DNA of 64,000 nucleotides from Maridesulfovibrio sp. (GTDB lineage: Bacteria; Desulfobacterota; Desulfovibrionia; Desulfovibrionales; Desulfovibrionaceae), in contig NZ_OY787459.1 in NCBI RefSeq assembly GCF_963678865.1, positions 2,756,501-2,820,500 on the forward strand, read 5' to 3'. The notes below the pieces were generated by a model. It made no database searches. It was not told the origin of the DNA and saw nothing but the letters and a program-made list of their open reading frames with translations. Both the position numbers and the translations under genes were made by a program. This document shows positions 9,401 through 17,485 of the stretch, piece after piece; the stretch's first letter is position 1; every line of letters starts with the position of its first letter.

Positions 9401-10121
9401 GGCTCTGCTCAGGGACAGCAGCGGCAATATCCGGCTTGATATCCCGGTAGAGGGCGATCTTTCCGATCCTCAGTTCAGACTGGGCAAGGTTATTGGTCGG
9501 GCAATTGTCAACCTGCTGGTCAAGGCTGTTACGTCTCCTTTTGCTTTGATCGGAGCACTTGTCGGCGGCGGTGAGGATATGGATGTGATGGCTTTTGAAC
9601 CCGGCAAGGATGGATTCAAGGAAGGCGAGTTGTCCAAGGTCGAATCTGTAGCCAAGGCCATGATTGACCGTCCGGGACTCAAGCTGGAGGTCAGCGGATT
9701 TACAGCACCAGAGGATATCCCGGCCATGGAAAAGGCTACGTTCCGCAGGCAGGTTGCCATGCCTAAGTTTCTTGAGCTTGAAGGTGATGAAAATGCGCCT
9801 AAGTCTGTTGACGAAGTAGTAGTGAGCGAAGAAGAATATCCAGAATATCTGGAAGCTGCCTATAAGGCAGCAACCTTTGAAAGGCCGAAAAACTTCCTCG
9901 GCATTGTGGTGGCACAGCCAGTTCCGGATATGGAAAAAGCCTTGCGCGATCATATCAAGATTACAGATACGCAATTGGCTGAACTGGCCCGGCGCAGAGC
10001 TGAGAGAGTGCGGACCCTCTTGGTTCAGCAGTCCGGAATTGCACCGGAGCGGGTTTTCCTTAAAGGAGTATCAGCCACCGGAAAAGGGACCGGACCGCGT
10101 GTTGAGTTGGGACTTCAATAG
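6423..10121 (+). CDS. Giant AsmA-like DUF748 protein
   Basis: A 1,232-residue protein with one N-terminal membrane helix (about residues 15-37) followed by a very long periplasmic region made of repeated beta-strand segments, including several VNKIFMSNGTVTFKD-like and LNNSSFEFID-like units of AsmA/DUF748 proteins. Low-complexity Ala/Glu linkers occur near residues 370 and 800. The C-terminal 170 residues end with an OmpA-like tail (RAERVRTLLVQQSGI). AsmA-like proteins are bridge-like or outer-membrane biogenesis proteins that may move phospholipid between membranes; a similar role is inferred. The frame extends upstream to a TTG at 6384 and an ATG at 6411. The latter sits one base after GGAGG, too close, so 6423 is preferred. 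It is transcribed alone and is divergent from the ntr operon. Confidence 0.85.
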   Translation: MLKKICEQWNGLNRPGKAGVVIAGLLIFYTLVGFLLIPFTLRKVALAKLPDVLHRPVQLERVAFNPYTLNLSLEGFKIGKKEGEGNLFAFKLFDLNLDSFSIFRLSLILDQIKIVDPQVDLSVFRGGSSISDLIPDGNVEEQPEEKTEEEKKMFPFIVRDLVVSNGTCKVYDKVRDVRHVVSSIDLFVPFTSSLFRDNEKQVQPSLDMIINGTPFSMKGHTLPFNQSLKTEFDFSLKNAQLAEYWPYLPIYETTELKSGSLSTDLILSFERGESLLPRVLISGKASISKFDLAARKGPSLLKFSDLIVDVDEVSLLQRILQISSVRLNDPYLKIGLKEDGSPDLLDYLAPSIEAGEKSRKAENGTEAESGPALAALVKDFKLEGGLVDFTDNAFGKGFNKKVGPIMVHAGNVSTAENAAGTWDFRIGSNATEIVSGQGGMTVVPLSVNGSAVVEDLDVPDYHVYLDDTLPLDVAKGKVGLGSSFSFGARNGTVRLEKIRVNVDGLELQPKGGGKTLIGLGGFAISNGTVDVNKKSVVIDSIDLNKLLIRIMRDKNGIDLLKQIEMHQRKTSSEGLGVPAKQPAEPSDSAESVDSEEKPWQVALNKFNLNNSSFEFIDLAATQKTVTSISDIEIGVNGLTYPEKNPLSLDISALINKRGSIKINGQAGPESLKGKGSVQVHKLRLRDFNGYLPPQMQMNIARGHIDVRGKWNFSAAEEPVAGYTGKVQLKDVLIRDNKGNKQFFHLEDLAVREIDFLSAPLKVNVGSIAVLAPKVNVEREQDGTFNISRMLTGKRAEPVDDAAVDAQAEQVAEKAETAQAGGTAPADGVSELKGPTADEKKANFVTVNKIFMSNGTVTFKDYAVSPAFELDISKMRSAVRGLELPNGERTDLSFNATLDQQSPLVAEGFLQPTPEGADTDIKISLANLDMTQLSPYTEKFIAYPVSTGMLSSDVGIKLRGKFIAVDNVFDIYKFDVGNKINNPDAPNIPIGLGLALLRDSSGNIRLDIPVEGDLSDPQFRLGKVIGRAIVNLLVKAVTSPFALIGALVGGGEDMDVMAFEPGKDGFKEGELSKVESVAKAMIDRPGLKLEVSGFTAPEDIPAMEKATFRRQVAMPKFLELEGDENAPKSVDEVVVSEEEYPEYLEAAYKAATFERPKNFLGIVVAQPVPDMEKALRDHIKITDTQLAELARRRAERVRTLLVQQSGIAPERVFLKGVSATGKGTGPRVELGLQ

Positions 10122-10131
10122 TTGTGCTATG

Positions 10132-10225
10132 TAGGCCTCCGGCGGCTCTGTGAGGCTGGTTTAGATTTTGATAAACGGATTTCGCCTTCGGCGGTCAAAG
10201 GGGATAATTCCCTTTGCGATCCTTA
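10132..10225 (+). repeat. Degenerate CTCCGGCGG-type intergenic repeat
   Basis: GCCTCCGGCGGC occurs just after the DUF748 stop, followed by CGCCTTCGGCGGTCAAAGGGG and a small hairpin whose arms are CAAAGGG and CCCTTTG. The layout matches the better copies around radA, so this is a worn member of the same intergenic family. It fills most of the gap before the small lipoprotein gene. Confidence 0.5.
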
Positions 10226-10245
10226 TTAAATTTAGTGAGGTTCTT

Positions 10246-10461
10246 ATGAATTGGTTTAAAAAGTTGGCTTATATTTTGTGTCTGGTTGCTCTTCTAGGAG
10301 CCGTTTCCGCTTGCAGTGAAGAAGGTCCTGCTGAAAAAGCCGGAAAGCAGATTGATGAGGCAATGGATCAGGCTAAGGATCAAATGGATCAGATGGGTGA
10401 TGATGCCAAGAGCACATTTGATGATCTGAAAAAGAAAGCGAATGAGGCGATGGATAATTAG
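10246..10461 (+). CDS. Small lipoprotein with amphipathic helical tail
   Basis: A 71-residue protein starting at an ATG preceded by GTGAGG. It has a lysine-rich start, a hydrophobic core and a lipobox (VSAC), so Cys23 should be lipidated. The mature part is highly charged and helical, with repeated Met/Asp/Lys heptad-like text (QIDEAMDQAKDQMDQMG), resembling small membrane-tethered helical stress proteins. The reading frame is open further upstream to 10168, but that stretch is repeat sequence and is not part of the gene. No family is recognised. A strong hairpin terminator follows directly. Confidence 0.8.
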   Translation: MNWFKKLAYILCLVALLGAVSACSEEGPAEKAGKQIDEAMDQAKDQMDQMGDDAKSTFDDLKKKANEAMDN

Positions 10462-10490
10462 CTTTAATTGCAAATAAGTATTTTGAAGTT

Positions 10491-10522
10491 AACCCCGCCG
10501 GGGCGTTTGGTCTGGCGGGGTT
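10491..10522. terminator. Bidirectional hairpin terminator
   Basis: Perfect 9-bp stem AACCCCGCC/GGCGGGGTT at 10491-10499 and 10514-10522 with a 14-base loop, lying between the convergent small lipoprotein gene and the minus-strand membrane protein. The T-tracts are short on both strands, so the strength is uncertain. Confidence 0.7.
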
Positions 10523-10530
10523 ATTTGGAT

Positions 10531-11241
10531 TTACTCTTGGGGCTGAAATTTAGTCAGTTCTTCAACCTTTTTTTTCAGGCCCGTATTCATCAATATCTGC
10601 AATGGATCGACGTTGCTTTTTAAGATTAATTCTCTTTGGTTATCTTGGAGTTGTTCAAGCAGTGCGAGTATCTTTTTCACGTCTGACTGTTGAGTAGTCT
10701 TTGTCTGATTGGCACGATCTGTTTCACCATTCGTTAAGTTTATCCCTATTTCACCTGCTCTTATGTGAGTCAGTTCAGCTGCATAGTCGGTGTACCCTAA
10801 GTTGGCAAGTTGCTCTGTAACCATGATTAGTGTCAAGGCCTCGTCAATAGTTTTCGGGCGTGTTTCTTTTGTCCAAGGCATAGTTTTAATTTTAGGTTTT
10901 ACGATCCAGTGTTCTATTCTTGCTTTTGCACCTATGACAGTTCCAGACAGGTAGAATATCGAAAAAAATATCAGGGACAGTCCTATCAGTTGTTTAGTTT
11001 TTTTCTGTCCGGATTGTACTCCCTCCATAAATGATTTTATCCATTCATGGTCATTGATTTTTTCTTTAGGAATGTTGGAGAGTTGTTTAGCTGGTTGGAA
11101 AAGAGCCAGTCCCGTAGCTGCCAACCCAAAAAGTAAAGGCAGTACAATGCTCACAACCGGTGAGCCTGATGCCCCGGTTAAATATCCGACCGTTAGTCCG
11201 GCAACTGATAACCCGAAAATGAGAATGATATTTTCCAGCAT
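10531..11241 (-). CDS. Hypothetical membrane protein
   Basis: A 236-residue protein with two N-terminal membrane segments (about residues 3-20 and 24-48), a third near 84-105, and a long soluble C-terminal part rich in Gln, Thr and Lys with coiled-coil character (QSDVKKILALLEQLQDNQREL). The frame runs upstream to 11340, but the ATG at 11241 has an AAGGAAAG ribosome site and gives a normal membrane start, so it is chosen. No family is recognised. Codon use is more AT-rich than the neighbouring housekeeping genes. It stands alone between two convergent or divergent partners, with no functional hint from context. Confidence 0.7.
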   Translation of the reverse strand: MLENIILIFGLSVAGLTVGYLTGASGSPVVSIVLPLLFGLAATGLALFQPAKQLSNIPKEKINDHEWIKSFMEGVQSGQKKTKQLIGLSLIFFSIFYLSGTVIGAKARIEHWIVKPKIKTMPWTKETRPKTIDEALTLIMVTEQLANLGYTDYAAELTHIRAGEIGINLTNGETDRANQTKTTQQSDVKKILALLEQLQDNQRELILKSNVDPLQILMNTGLKKKVEELTKFQPQE

Positions 11242-11401
11242 AGATCTTTCCTTGGAGAATGTCTTTATTTTTATAATAAGAAAAATGAATGCGTACTGCA
11301 ATGCATGTTTTGAAAAAGAGTAACGTTTGCAAATTGACACGGGTGTTAATTCAGTGCTTCATTAAGTCTCTTGAATAACCGTACCATTTGGAGGAAATAA
11401 A

Positions 11402-11683
11402 ATGGCTGAATATACATATGAAAGTCTGGAAGAACTACTCAAGGAAAAGCTCGGTGACGCCATGCCTGAACGGGCCATGGAAGATATTCACGATGCGTTG
11501 AAAATTACCGAGAAGATGGAAGAAGAGGGCTGGGTATTTAAGCTGGAAGACCTAAGCCGGGGCAGTATGACCGAAACCGACTGGCGCGCTACTCTTAAGA
11601 AAGACGGCAAGGATTTTTCCGGTCAAAGCGACCACGCTGCTCTGGCGGTTTGTGTTGCTGTGGCGGATGCTTTGGTGGGGTAG
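11402..11683 (+). CDS. Small soluble protein of unknown function
   Basis: A 93-residue acidic protein with a good ribosome site (GGAGG, 6 bases before the ATG). The N-terminal 40 residues are helical and charged, and a WVFKLEDL...WRATLKKDGKDF segment looks like a small beta sheet. The end (DHAALAVCVAVADALVG) looks like the conserved terminal helix of small phage- or plant-type DUF2591-like proteins, but I cannot name the family with confidence. A strong terminator lies directly downstream, so it is a one-gene transcript convergent with transketolase. Confidence 0.75.
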   Translation: MAEYTYESLEELLKEKLGDAMPERAMEDIHDALKITEKMEEEGWVFKLEDLSRGSMTETDWRATLKKDGKDFSGQSDHAALAVCVAVADALVG

Positions 11684-11706
11684 TTAGTCCCTATAATTTT
11701 GGGATC

Positions 11707-11743
11707 AAAAAAGCCCGCCGGACTAAGTCCGGCGGGCTTTTTA
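11707..11743. terminator. Strong bidirectional rho-independent terminator
   Basis: Arms AAAAAGCCCGCCGGA and TCCGGCGGGCTTTTT form a near-perfect stem with a CTAAG loop. A-tract and T-tract flanks let it work for the small plus-strand gene and for transketolase on the minus strand. Confidence 0.92.
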
Positions 11744-11763
11744 ACTTTATATTTGAATCAGTA

Positions 11764-13743
11764 TTAGAACTGCTTCTTCATCAGCTCTGCGAAGTTAGCG
11801 GCGGTGAAGCCGTATTTCTCTGCGAGCTGTGCAGCAGGTGCGGATGCGCCGAAGTGGTCTATACCGAGTACTGCGCCGTCAATACCGACGTATTTGTACC
11901 AGCCTTCGGGACGGCCTGCTTCTGCTGCGATGCGGGTGCGTACGTTGGGATCGAGTACGGAATCCTTGTATTCCTGATCCTGCTCTTCGAAGATTTCCAC
12001 GGAGGGCATGGAGACCACGCGGATCTTTTTGCCTTCAATCATGGAAGCTGCTTCAATAGCCATGGATACTTCGGAACCGGCGGCAATGGCGATCATGTCC
12101 GGGGTGCCTTCGCAGTCTTTTACAATGTAACCGCCGCGTTTAACGCCTTCTTCTACCTGCGGGAACTCATCCTTACCGAGGACGGGAAGTCCCTGACGGG
12201 TGAGCATGAGGGCGGAAGGACGTTTGTCCTGTGCCATGGCGATTTCGAGGCAGGCTGCGGTTTCGCGTGCATCTGCGGGACGAAGCACCAGCATGTTCGG
12301 AATGAGGCGCAGGGACGCTACGTGCTCAATGGGCTGGTGGGTGGGGCCGTCTTCACCTACGTAAAAAGAATCGTGGGTGTAGATGTAGATAACCGGCAGG
12401 TGCTGCAGCGCGGACATGCGCATACCGTTTCTGCAGTAGTCGGAGAAAGTCAGGAAGGTTGCACCGAAGGGGATTACGCCGCCGTGCAGAGCCATACCGT
12501 TAAGGATAACGGACATGGGGAACTCACGGACACCGAAAGCGAGGTTACGTGCAGTCTTGCCGTCAATGGCGAAGTCTCCGACCTTTTTGCGGAAGTTCGC
12601 AGTCTGGTTGGAGGGATCGAGGTCAGCGGAACCACCCACGAGAGTGGGCAGAGCGTCGGTGATGGCATCGAGGCATGCGCCCCATACCTTACGGGTTGCA
12701 ATGGACTGTCCTGCTTCGAATTCAGGCAGTTCAAGCTTGATCTCGCTGCGGGGAGTGTTGGCCTGAGCCCAGAAAGCGGAGATTTTTTCATCGGTAGCGA
12801 GTGCTGCGTCGGATTTTTCTTTCCACTGGGCTGCCAGAGCCTTGAGATCGGGGAAACGGGCCTGAAAATGTTCAACAACATCTTCGGGTACGTAGAAAGT
12901 TTCTTTTTCAGGAAGGCCGAAGCATTTCTTGGTAGCTTCGATTTCTTCATGGGAAAGTGGGGAACCGTGGGTGGAGTGGCTGCCTTCACAGGTAGCGGCT
13001 CCTTTTGCCATAACGGTTTTACCGATGATGATGGTCGGCTTGGAAGTCTCAGCCTGACCTGCTTTCACTGCTTCGCGGATGGCCTCGTGATCGTGACCGT
13101 CGATTTCCACAACGTGCCAGCACATGGCTTCGAAAACTTTTTTGAAGTCGGTGCAGTCACACTTGCTGGTGGGACCTGCGAGCTGAATGTCGTTGGAATC
13201 GTAGTAAACGATGAGTTTACCCAGTCCCCAGAGTCCGGCGAGGGTTGCAGCACCAAGTGCTACGGGCTCCTGAAAGTCACCGTCGGAGGAGAGAACGTAG
13301 GTGTGGTGGTCTACAACATCGTCGTTAGTGTTGGCATTGAGGAAAGCCTCGGCGGTAGCCATACCTACACCGACACAGAAACCCTGCCCCAGAGGGCCGG
13401 AAGTAGCTTCAACGCCGGGGGTCATGTCGTGTTCGGGATGGCCGGGGGTGATGGAATCCAGCTGGCGGAACTGCTTGAGGTCTTCGATGGTCAGGAATCC
13501 GCAGAGATGCAGGATGGAGTAGAGCAGCGGGGATTCGTGACCTGCAGCCATGACGAAACGGTCACGGTCGGCCCACTCGGGATTGCTGGGATCGAATTTA
13601 AGGAAGTCCTTGTAAAGGACGTAGGCAAAGTCTGCGGAAGACATGGAGCCGCCGGGATGGCCGGAATTGGCCTTGCGGATGGAGTCCATGATCAAGCCTT
13701 TGACAACGTTGACCGCTTTCTGGTCCAACTGGTTGTTACTCAT
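11764..13743 (-). CDS. tkt: Transketolase
   Basis: A 659-residue thiamine-diphosphate enzyme of the pentose phosphate pathway, moving two-carbon units between sugar phosphates. Visible motifs are the N-terminal ANSGHPG with its His, GPLGQG, the cofactor-binding GDGDFQEP text (SSDGDFQEPVALGA), the catalytic ED in VGEDGPTHQPIEH and the C-terminal R.VSMPS..IFE segment. The length fits the family. The ATG at 13743 has an AGGGGA ribosome site; the frame extends upstream without support. Ribose-5-phosphate isomerase B is encoded just upstream on the same strand, so the two probably serve ribose/erythrose supply. Strong codon bias creates a 699-residue open frame on the other strand, which is a shadow. 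Confidence 0.97.
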   Translation of the reverse strand: MSNNQLDQKAVNVVKGLIMDSIRKANSGHPGGSMSSADFAYVLYKDFLKFDPSNPEWADRDRFVMAAGHESPLLYSILHLCGFLTIEDLKQFRQLDSITPGHPEHDMTPGVEATSGPLGQGFCVGVGMATAEAFLNANTNDDVVDHHTYVLSSDGDFQEPVALGAATLAGLWGLGKLIVYYDSNDIQLAGPTSKCDCTDFKKVFEAMCWHVVEIDGHDHEAIREAVKAGQAETSKPTIIIGKTVMAKGAATCEGSHSTHGSPLSHEEIEATKKCFGLPEKETFYVPEDVVEHFQARFPDLKALAAQWKEKSDAALATDEKISAFWAQANTPRSEIKLELPEFEAGQSIATRKVWGACLDAITDALPTLVGGSADLDPSNQTANFRKKVGDFAIDGKTARNLAFGVREFPMSVILNGMALHGGVIPFGATFLTFSDYCRNGMRMSALQHLPVIYIYTHDSFYVGEDGPTHQPIEHVASLRLIPNMLVLRPADARETAACLEIAMAQDKRPSALMLTRQGLPVLGKDEFPQVEEGVKRGGYIVKDCEGTPDMIAIAAGSEVSMAIEAASMIEGKKIRVVSMPSVEIFEEQDQEYKDSVLDPNVRTRIAAEAGRPEGWYKYVGIDGAVLGIDHFGASAPAAQLAEKYGFTAANFAELMKKQF

Positions 13744-13852
13744 TTTTGAGTCCCCTATTAAAAAATGATATTTTGTGCAGCATTCAAGTATGACGGATAA
13801 GCGCCCCACTTCCCTGGAGAATACTGACTGATGTTAGAAATTGAAAATTAAA

Positions 13853-13884
13853 GAATCCCGCCTGCAATTATGCTGACGGGATTT
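13853..13884 (-). terminator. Probable terminator after rpiB
   Basis: Arms AATCCCG and CGGGATT, 16 bases apart, followed on the minus strand by TTTAATTTT. It lies just downstream of the rpiB stop, suggesting rpiB and tkt are separate transcripts. Confidence 0.6.
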
Positions 13885-13887
13885 CTA

Positions 13888-14319
13888 CTATTTATCGAAA
13901 AGATTAATTCTGCGCAGGTGCCGATCACCTTCAAATTCTGAAGTCATGAAGGCGCGGATTATTTCTTCGGCCAGACCGGGGCCGATGACCCTTTCACCTA
14001 AGCAGAGAATATTTGCGTTGTTGTGTGCACGGGCCATCTTAGCCATGTACTCGTTGGTACACATTGCGGCGCGGATACCTTTGATTTTGTTAGCGGCCAT
14101 GGACATACCCAGTCCGGTTCCGCAAATCAGGATTCCGGGAATTTCTTCCCCGGTAACTATCTCGGCAACTTTTTCGGCGTAAACAGGATAGTCACAGCTG
14201 ACAGCTTCTTCAGGTCCGGCATCAATTACATCGTAGCCCATGTCACTGAGCAGTTTAATGGCAAATGCTTTGAGGGTGAAGCCCCCGTGGTCCGAACCGA
14301 TTACAACTTTACCGGCCAT
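13888..14319 (-). CDS. rpiB: Ribose-5-phosphate isomerase B
   Basis: A 143-residue RpiB/LacAB-family enzyme interconverting ribose 5-phosphate and ribulose 5-phosphate in the cytosol. The family signature GSDHGGFTLK is at the N-terminus, and the active-site Cys lies in ILICGTGLGMS, a typical motif followed by NKIKGIRA. ATG 14319 is chosen because it directly opens the first beta strand (MAGKVVIGSDHGG) and has GGGAG upstream; the longer frame to 14364 adds a non-conserved, Cys-rich extension. It sits upstream of transketolase on the same strand with its own terminator between them. Confidence 0.94.
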   Translation of the reverse strand: MAGKVVIGSDHGGFTLKAFAIKLLSDMGYDVIDAGPEEAVSCDYPVYAEKVAEIVTGEEIPGILICGTGLGMSMAANKIKGIRAAMCTNEYMAKMARAHNNANILCLGERVIGPGLAEEIIRAFMTSEFEGDRHLRRINLFDK

Positions 14320-14483
14320 CTCCAGATCTCCCGCGCAGGATGTGCAAAAAGCAGCCGTAGGCACAACAAAAAAACAGTTCTGTCGAGAACTTTCCCGCAG
14401 AACTATGTTTATCAGGCCGTGCTCAACTCTGTTTGTAACACCCTGTACTTTTTTGTTTTATGGATTAACCTTGCGGTTTAATG

Positions 14484-14568
14484 TGGTGGTGGGGGGAGGA
14501 TTCGAACCTCCGAAGGCGTTGCCGACAGATTTACAGTCTGTTCCCTTTGGCCACTCGGGAACCCCACC
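14484..14568 (-). tRNA. tRNA-Tyr (GTA)
   Basis: Read on the minus strand, an acceptor GGTGGGG pairs with CCCCACC, followed by the encoded ACCA end. The anticodon arm has CAGAC...GTCTG-type pairing around the loop TGTAAAT, giving anticodon GTA. A long variable arm (GTCGGCAACGCCTTC region) and the T arm GGAGG-TTCGAAT-CCTCC are present. The 85-base length fits a class II tyrosine tRNA. It lies 23 bases downstream of the coiled-coil protein gene on the same strand and may be processed from the end of that transcript. Confidence 0.95.
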
Positions 14569-14591
14569 ACTCTATATGAAACCGTTAACGG

Positions 14592-14915
14592 TTAGATATC
14601 CATTTTGCGTTCATTATCGCGATATTTTACATCGCGCTTGGCAGCCTGCTCTTTGCGGAGCCTGCTGATTTCATCTTTGAAAAATTCGATCTGCTTTTTA
14701 CACAGTTCCGCGTTTCCGTCAACATCACCGATGGTGAGTTTTCCAAGAAGTGCGTATTCTTTTTCAAGACGCTTTTCCAACTGGCAGACTTCGAAGTTTC
14801 CCAGAAGTCTGGAAAGGATTCCTTTCATCTCCGCCAGCCAGACATCGAGACCTAGTTTAAAGTTATCAAGAAGTCCACTCTTTTCTTCATTAGAATTAAA
14901 ATCCTGCCCGCTCAT
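14592..14915 (-). CDS. Small coiled-coil protein of unknown function
   Basis: A 107-residue, charged, helical protein with heptad-like stretches (QLEKRLEKEYALLGKL and KKQIEFFKDEISRLRKEQ), likely a cytosolic coiled coil. Start 14915 is preferred over 14927 because GGAGGGAAGT precedes it. No family name can be given. It follows the LolB-like lipoprotein gene by 30 bases and is probably the last protein gene of the rpoH operon, directly before tRNA-Tyr. The position next to envelope lipoprotein genes does not by itself indicate a role. Confidence 0.75.
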   Translation of the reverse strand: MSGQDFNSNEEKSGLLDNFKLGLDVWLAEMKGILSRLLGNFEVCQLEKRLEKEYALLGKLTIGDVDGNAELCKKQIEFFKDEISRLRKEQAAKRDVKYRDNERKMDI

Positions 14916-14945
14916 ACTTCCCTCCATATGAAAAGCTAAAATATT

Positions 14946-15740
14946 TTAATCAATTTTCACGTACCCGTTGCGGTCAAGACGGATTTCCTCGGAGCCTTCG
15001 GGCAGCTTGAGTTCAAGCGCTTCCGCCTGCCATGGCTTTGCAGTGAAGGTCCTGGATTTTATACGCAGCAGGGCCTTATCTCCCTGTTCTGTGTACACGG
15101 CGATTTTATCCGGCAGCGGTTTGCCTGATGAAATGTCTTTTTCATAGGAAGACATTTCCATACGCCATGGAATTTCGCCCCGTCCCGATATTTCCACCGG
15201 GAGGCCCTGACCGGTCAGAGTAATTGCACTGACCGGACCTTTATCAAAGGTAAAACGCAGATTCCCGTTTTCAGGAACTGCGGTATCGTATGATTCTGGT
15301 ATCAGGTTTGGATAACAGCCCGAGATGAGTCCTGCAAGGTCTTTCAGCGAGAAGGGAAAGGGCAGCCCCAGAATCTGGACCGCACGGACCGGAGAAGAAT
15401 GAGTATAGGCTGTTTTCTGGTCTGGATAGAAAGCAGTCAGCCCGCTTTCATCCTCATGAATATGGGCTATGTAGGCCCCGATTCCGGCCCGTACATCCAG
15501 CCGCAGGGGAGATGCATATTCACCCCAGAGAGTCATGGTGGTACGGTGGCCGTTGCCTTGTGCGGTATAGTAAAGGCTGGCCTTGGCCCGGATTCCGGTT
15601 GCGTTGCAGTTTCCGTATATACTTCGGAATGCTGAATAGGTCTTTTCCGGCGCATACACCTCACCCGTTCGGGCCGCGCATCCGCTGAAAGTGAGAAGTA
15701 ACACCAGCAGTAATGCAGTGTGACGGAACCTGAAAATCAT
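14946..15740 (-). CDS. Outer-membrane lipoprotein, LolB/DUF4292-like
   Basis: A 264-residue protein with a lipoprotein signal (hydrophobic run then FSGC), so Cys20 or so is lipidated. The mature part has the alternating strand pattern of LolB-like open barrels, with text such as ASLYYT...HRTTMTLWGEY..PLRLDVRAG and a strand-rich tail. LolB receives lipoproteins from LolA and inserts them in the outer membrane; DUF4292 proteins share the fold. Which of these functions applies is not certain. Its start overlaps the TPR lipoprotein gene by 4 bases, indicating translational coupling. Confidence 0.65.
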   Translation of the reverse strand: MIFRFRHTALLLVLLLTFSGCAARTGEVYAPEKTYSAFRSIYGNCNATGIRAKASLYYTAQGNGHRTTMTLWGEYASPLRLDVRAGIGAYIAHIHEDESGLTAFYPDQKTAYTHSSPVRAVQILGLPFPFSLKDLAGLISGCYPNLIPESYDTAVPENGNLRFTFDKGPVSAITLTGQGLPVEISGRGEIPWRMEMSSYEKDISSGKPLPDKIAVYTEQGDKALLRIKSRTFTAKPWQAEALELKLPEGSEEIRLDRNGYVKID

Positions 15741-17485
15741 AATTTTTTCAGCTTACTGCTGATCTCTTCAGCATTTTTGGGCTTCAGCTTCAGGGCTTTG
15801 CGGTATGCTTTGGCTGCTGATTTTTTTTTGCCCATAGCGGCAGCTATGTCTCCGTAGTGATCCCAAAGCTCGGGCTGTTTGCTTCTAAGAGAAACTGCTC
15901 GCCTTATAAGTTTCCATGCTTCCTCGAAATTGCCGAGCCGGTAATTGACCCAGGCCAGAGAGTCGAGAATGTAGCCGTTGTCCGGTTCCAGCCTGTTGGC
16001 CCTGCTGATCAAAACCATGGCCCGGTCAAGCTGTTCGTTGCGGTCGGCGAGGATGTAGCCGACAAAGTTCAGCGCGTCCGCATGGTCCGGGAATCTGGAG
16101 ATGATCTGTTCCATATATTTCAGGGTCTGGTCCAGATTGCCCTCCTGTTCTTCCATTGCGCCGAGCTGGAAAAGTATCTGCGGGTGGTTGGGAACATTGC
16201 TGTTGCCGCGCAGCAGCGCGTTCTTGGCAGAGACAGTGTCTCCTTCTTGAGCGTGCAGCCCGGATTCGAGCAGATAAAAATTAACTTCTTCCGGAAATTT
16301 TTCCTGCCCGGTGTGGATGACCTCAAGGGCTTCCCTGTCCCGCTTCAGATCCATCAACAGGTGGGCGCGGAACTGCAGGCTGCGGTCATAATGTTCACTT
16401 TGCGGGGTAATTTTCTGGAGATACCCCAAGGCCTTCCGGGGATCATCTTCCCCTTCGTAAGCTATAGATGCCTTAAAGAAATAATATGAATCCGGAATGG
16501 TCTTCTGCTGAGCGAAAAGGTCCAGCAGTATTGAGGCCTGTCCGTAGAACTTGCCGCTGATGAAAAGCTGGGCCGCTTCCAGCAGAAAGGCCTTTGATTG
16601 CCGGCCCTCAATAGCCAGTTTCAGGGCCCGTTCCGGGTTGTTGAGCTTGAGGCAGAGTTCCATGAGCCTCAGCCGGATGTGATTGGAGACATCCGGGAAT
16701 TCGAGCATCCTGGTGTAGATCTTTTCCGCAGAGTCGTAATCTTTTTCTATTTCATACATGTAGGCGAGTTCGCCCCATGCCTCAAGAAAATCAGGCTTAT
16801 CTTTTACAGCCCTGTTCAGGCTTTTGATGGCCTGCCGGGTCAATCCCAACCCTGCACTGGCTTTGGCGTGCAGGTAATGGATCTGCGCGGTGCGTATATC
16901 AAGGGGGATTACCTTGAGGATATCCAGTGCCTGGGCAAATTTCTTCTGCTCAAGGTAGATGCGGGCCAGATGCCCTGTCGCTACGATGTCGTCAGGATTT
17001 TTGTGCAGATATTCTTTAAGCACGCCCTCGGCGGCATCATTACGGTTTTCTACCAGATATGTGTTGGCAAGACTTATGTTCAGGTCCCGGTTGTTCGGAT
17101 ACTTCTCAAGTGCTTCCTTGAGGGTTGCCCGTGCTTCGTCAACCTGTTGCGTAGTCCAGTAGAGGGCAAATTTATCGAGATAAAATTTTTCCTGCGGCTC
17201 GGCTGCGATTATCCGGTTCAGCACAGTCAGGGCGTCTTTTTGCAGACGGGCGACTTCATTTATTTTCTGGGGAGTTCTAACCCCGCTCAGAACCTGTCCC
17301 AGTCTGGAGCGGTAATCCATGTAAACCAGATAATCGTAGGTCAGCTGTGCTTCCTGACTGAGCGGCAACTGTATGGGGGGTGCTGTTTTTTTGCCTGCAC
17401 AGCCCTGCAGTATCAGCAGGGCAAGCAGGGTCGTTACAGTAAAAACTTTGAACGTGCAGCGTGAGGAGCCGGTAAGTTGTGTCAT
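15737..17485 (-). CDS. Large TPR-repeat lipoprotein
   Basis: A 582-residue protein with a lipobox (LQGC) near residue 29 and then about a dozen tetratricopeptide-type helix pairs, with clear units around 125-160, 195-270 and 430-560 (for example DSLAWVNYRLGNFEEAWKLIRRAV and LWDHYGDIAAAMGKKKSAAKAYRKALKL, each only partly quoted). Membrane-tethered TPR arrays act as protein scaffolds, often in envelope assembly. It is sandwiched between an HD-domain gene (4-base overlap at its start) and the LolB-like lipoprotein gene (4-base overlap at its end), so the three are translated together. A scaffold for outer-membrane lipoprotein work is a reasonable inference only. Confidence 0.85.
   Translation of the reverse strand: MTQLTGSSRCTFKVFTVTTLLALLILQGCAGKKTAPPIQLPLSQEAQLTYDYLVYMDYRSRLGQVLSGVRTPQKINEVARLQKDALTVLNRIIAAEPQEKFYLDKFALYWTTQQVDEARATLKEALEKYPNNRDLNISLANTYLVENRNDAAEGVLKEYLHKNPDDIVATGHLARIYLEQKKFAQALDILKVIPLDIRTAQIHYLHAKASAGLGLTRQAIKSLNRAVKDKPDFLEAWGELAYMYEIEKDYDSAEKIYTRMLEFPDVSNHIRLRLMELCLKLNNPERALKLAIEGRQSKAFLLEAAQLFISGKFYGQASILLDLFAQQKTIPDSYYFFKASIAYEGEDDPRKALGYLQKITPQSEHYDRSLQFRAHLLMDLKRDREALEVIHTGQEKFPEEVNFYLLESGLHAQEGDTVSAKNALLRGNSNVPNHPQILFQLGAMEEQEGNLDQTLKYMEQIISRFPDHADALNFVGYILADRNEQLDRAMVLISRANRLEPDNGYILDSLAWVNYRLGNFEEAWKLIRRAVSLRSKQPELWDHYGDIAAAMGKKKSAAKAYRKALKLKPKNAEEISSKLKKL

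Noticed and set aside
11650-13749. 699-codon open frame on the plus strand opposite transketolase
   Set aside because: It mirrors tkt, has unnatural Cys/Gly/Val-rich text without domains, and arises from strong codon bias of the real gene.
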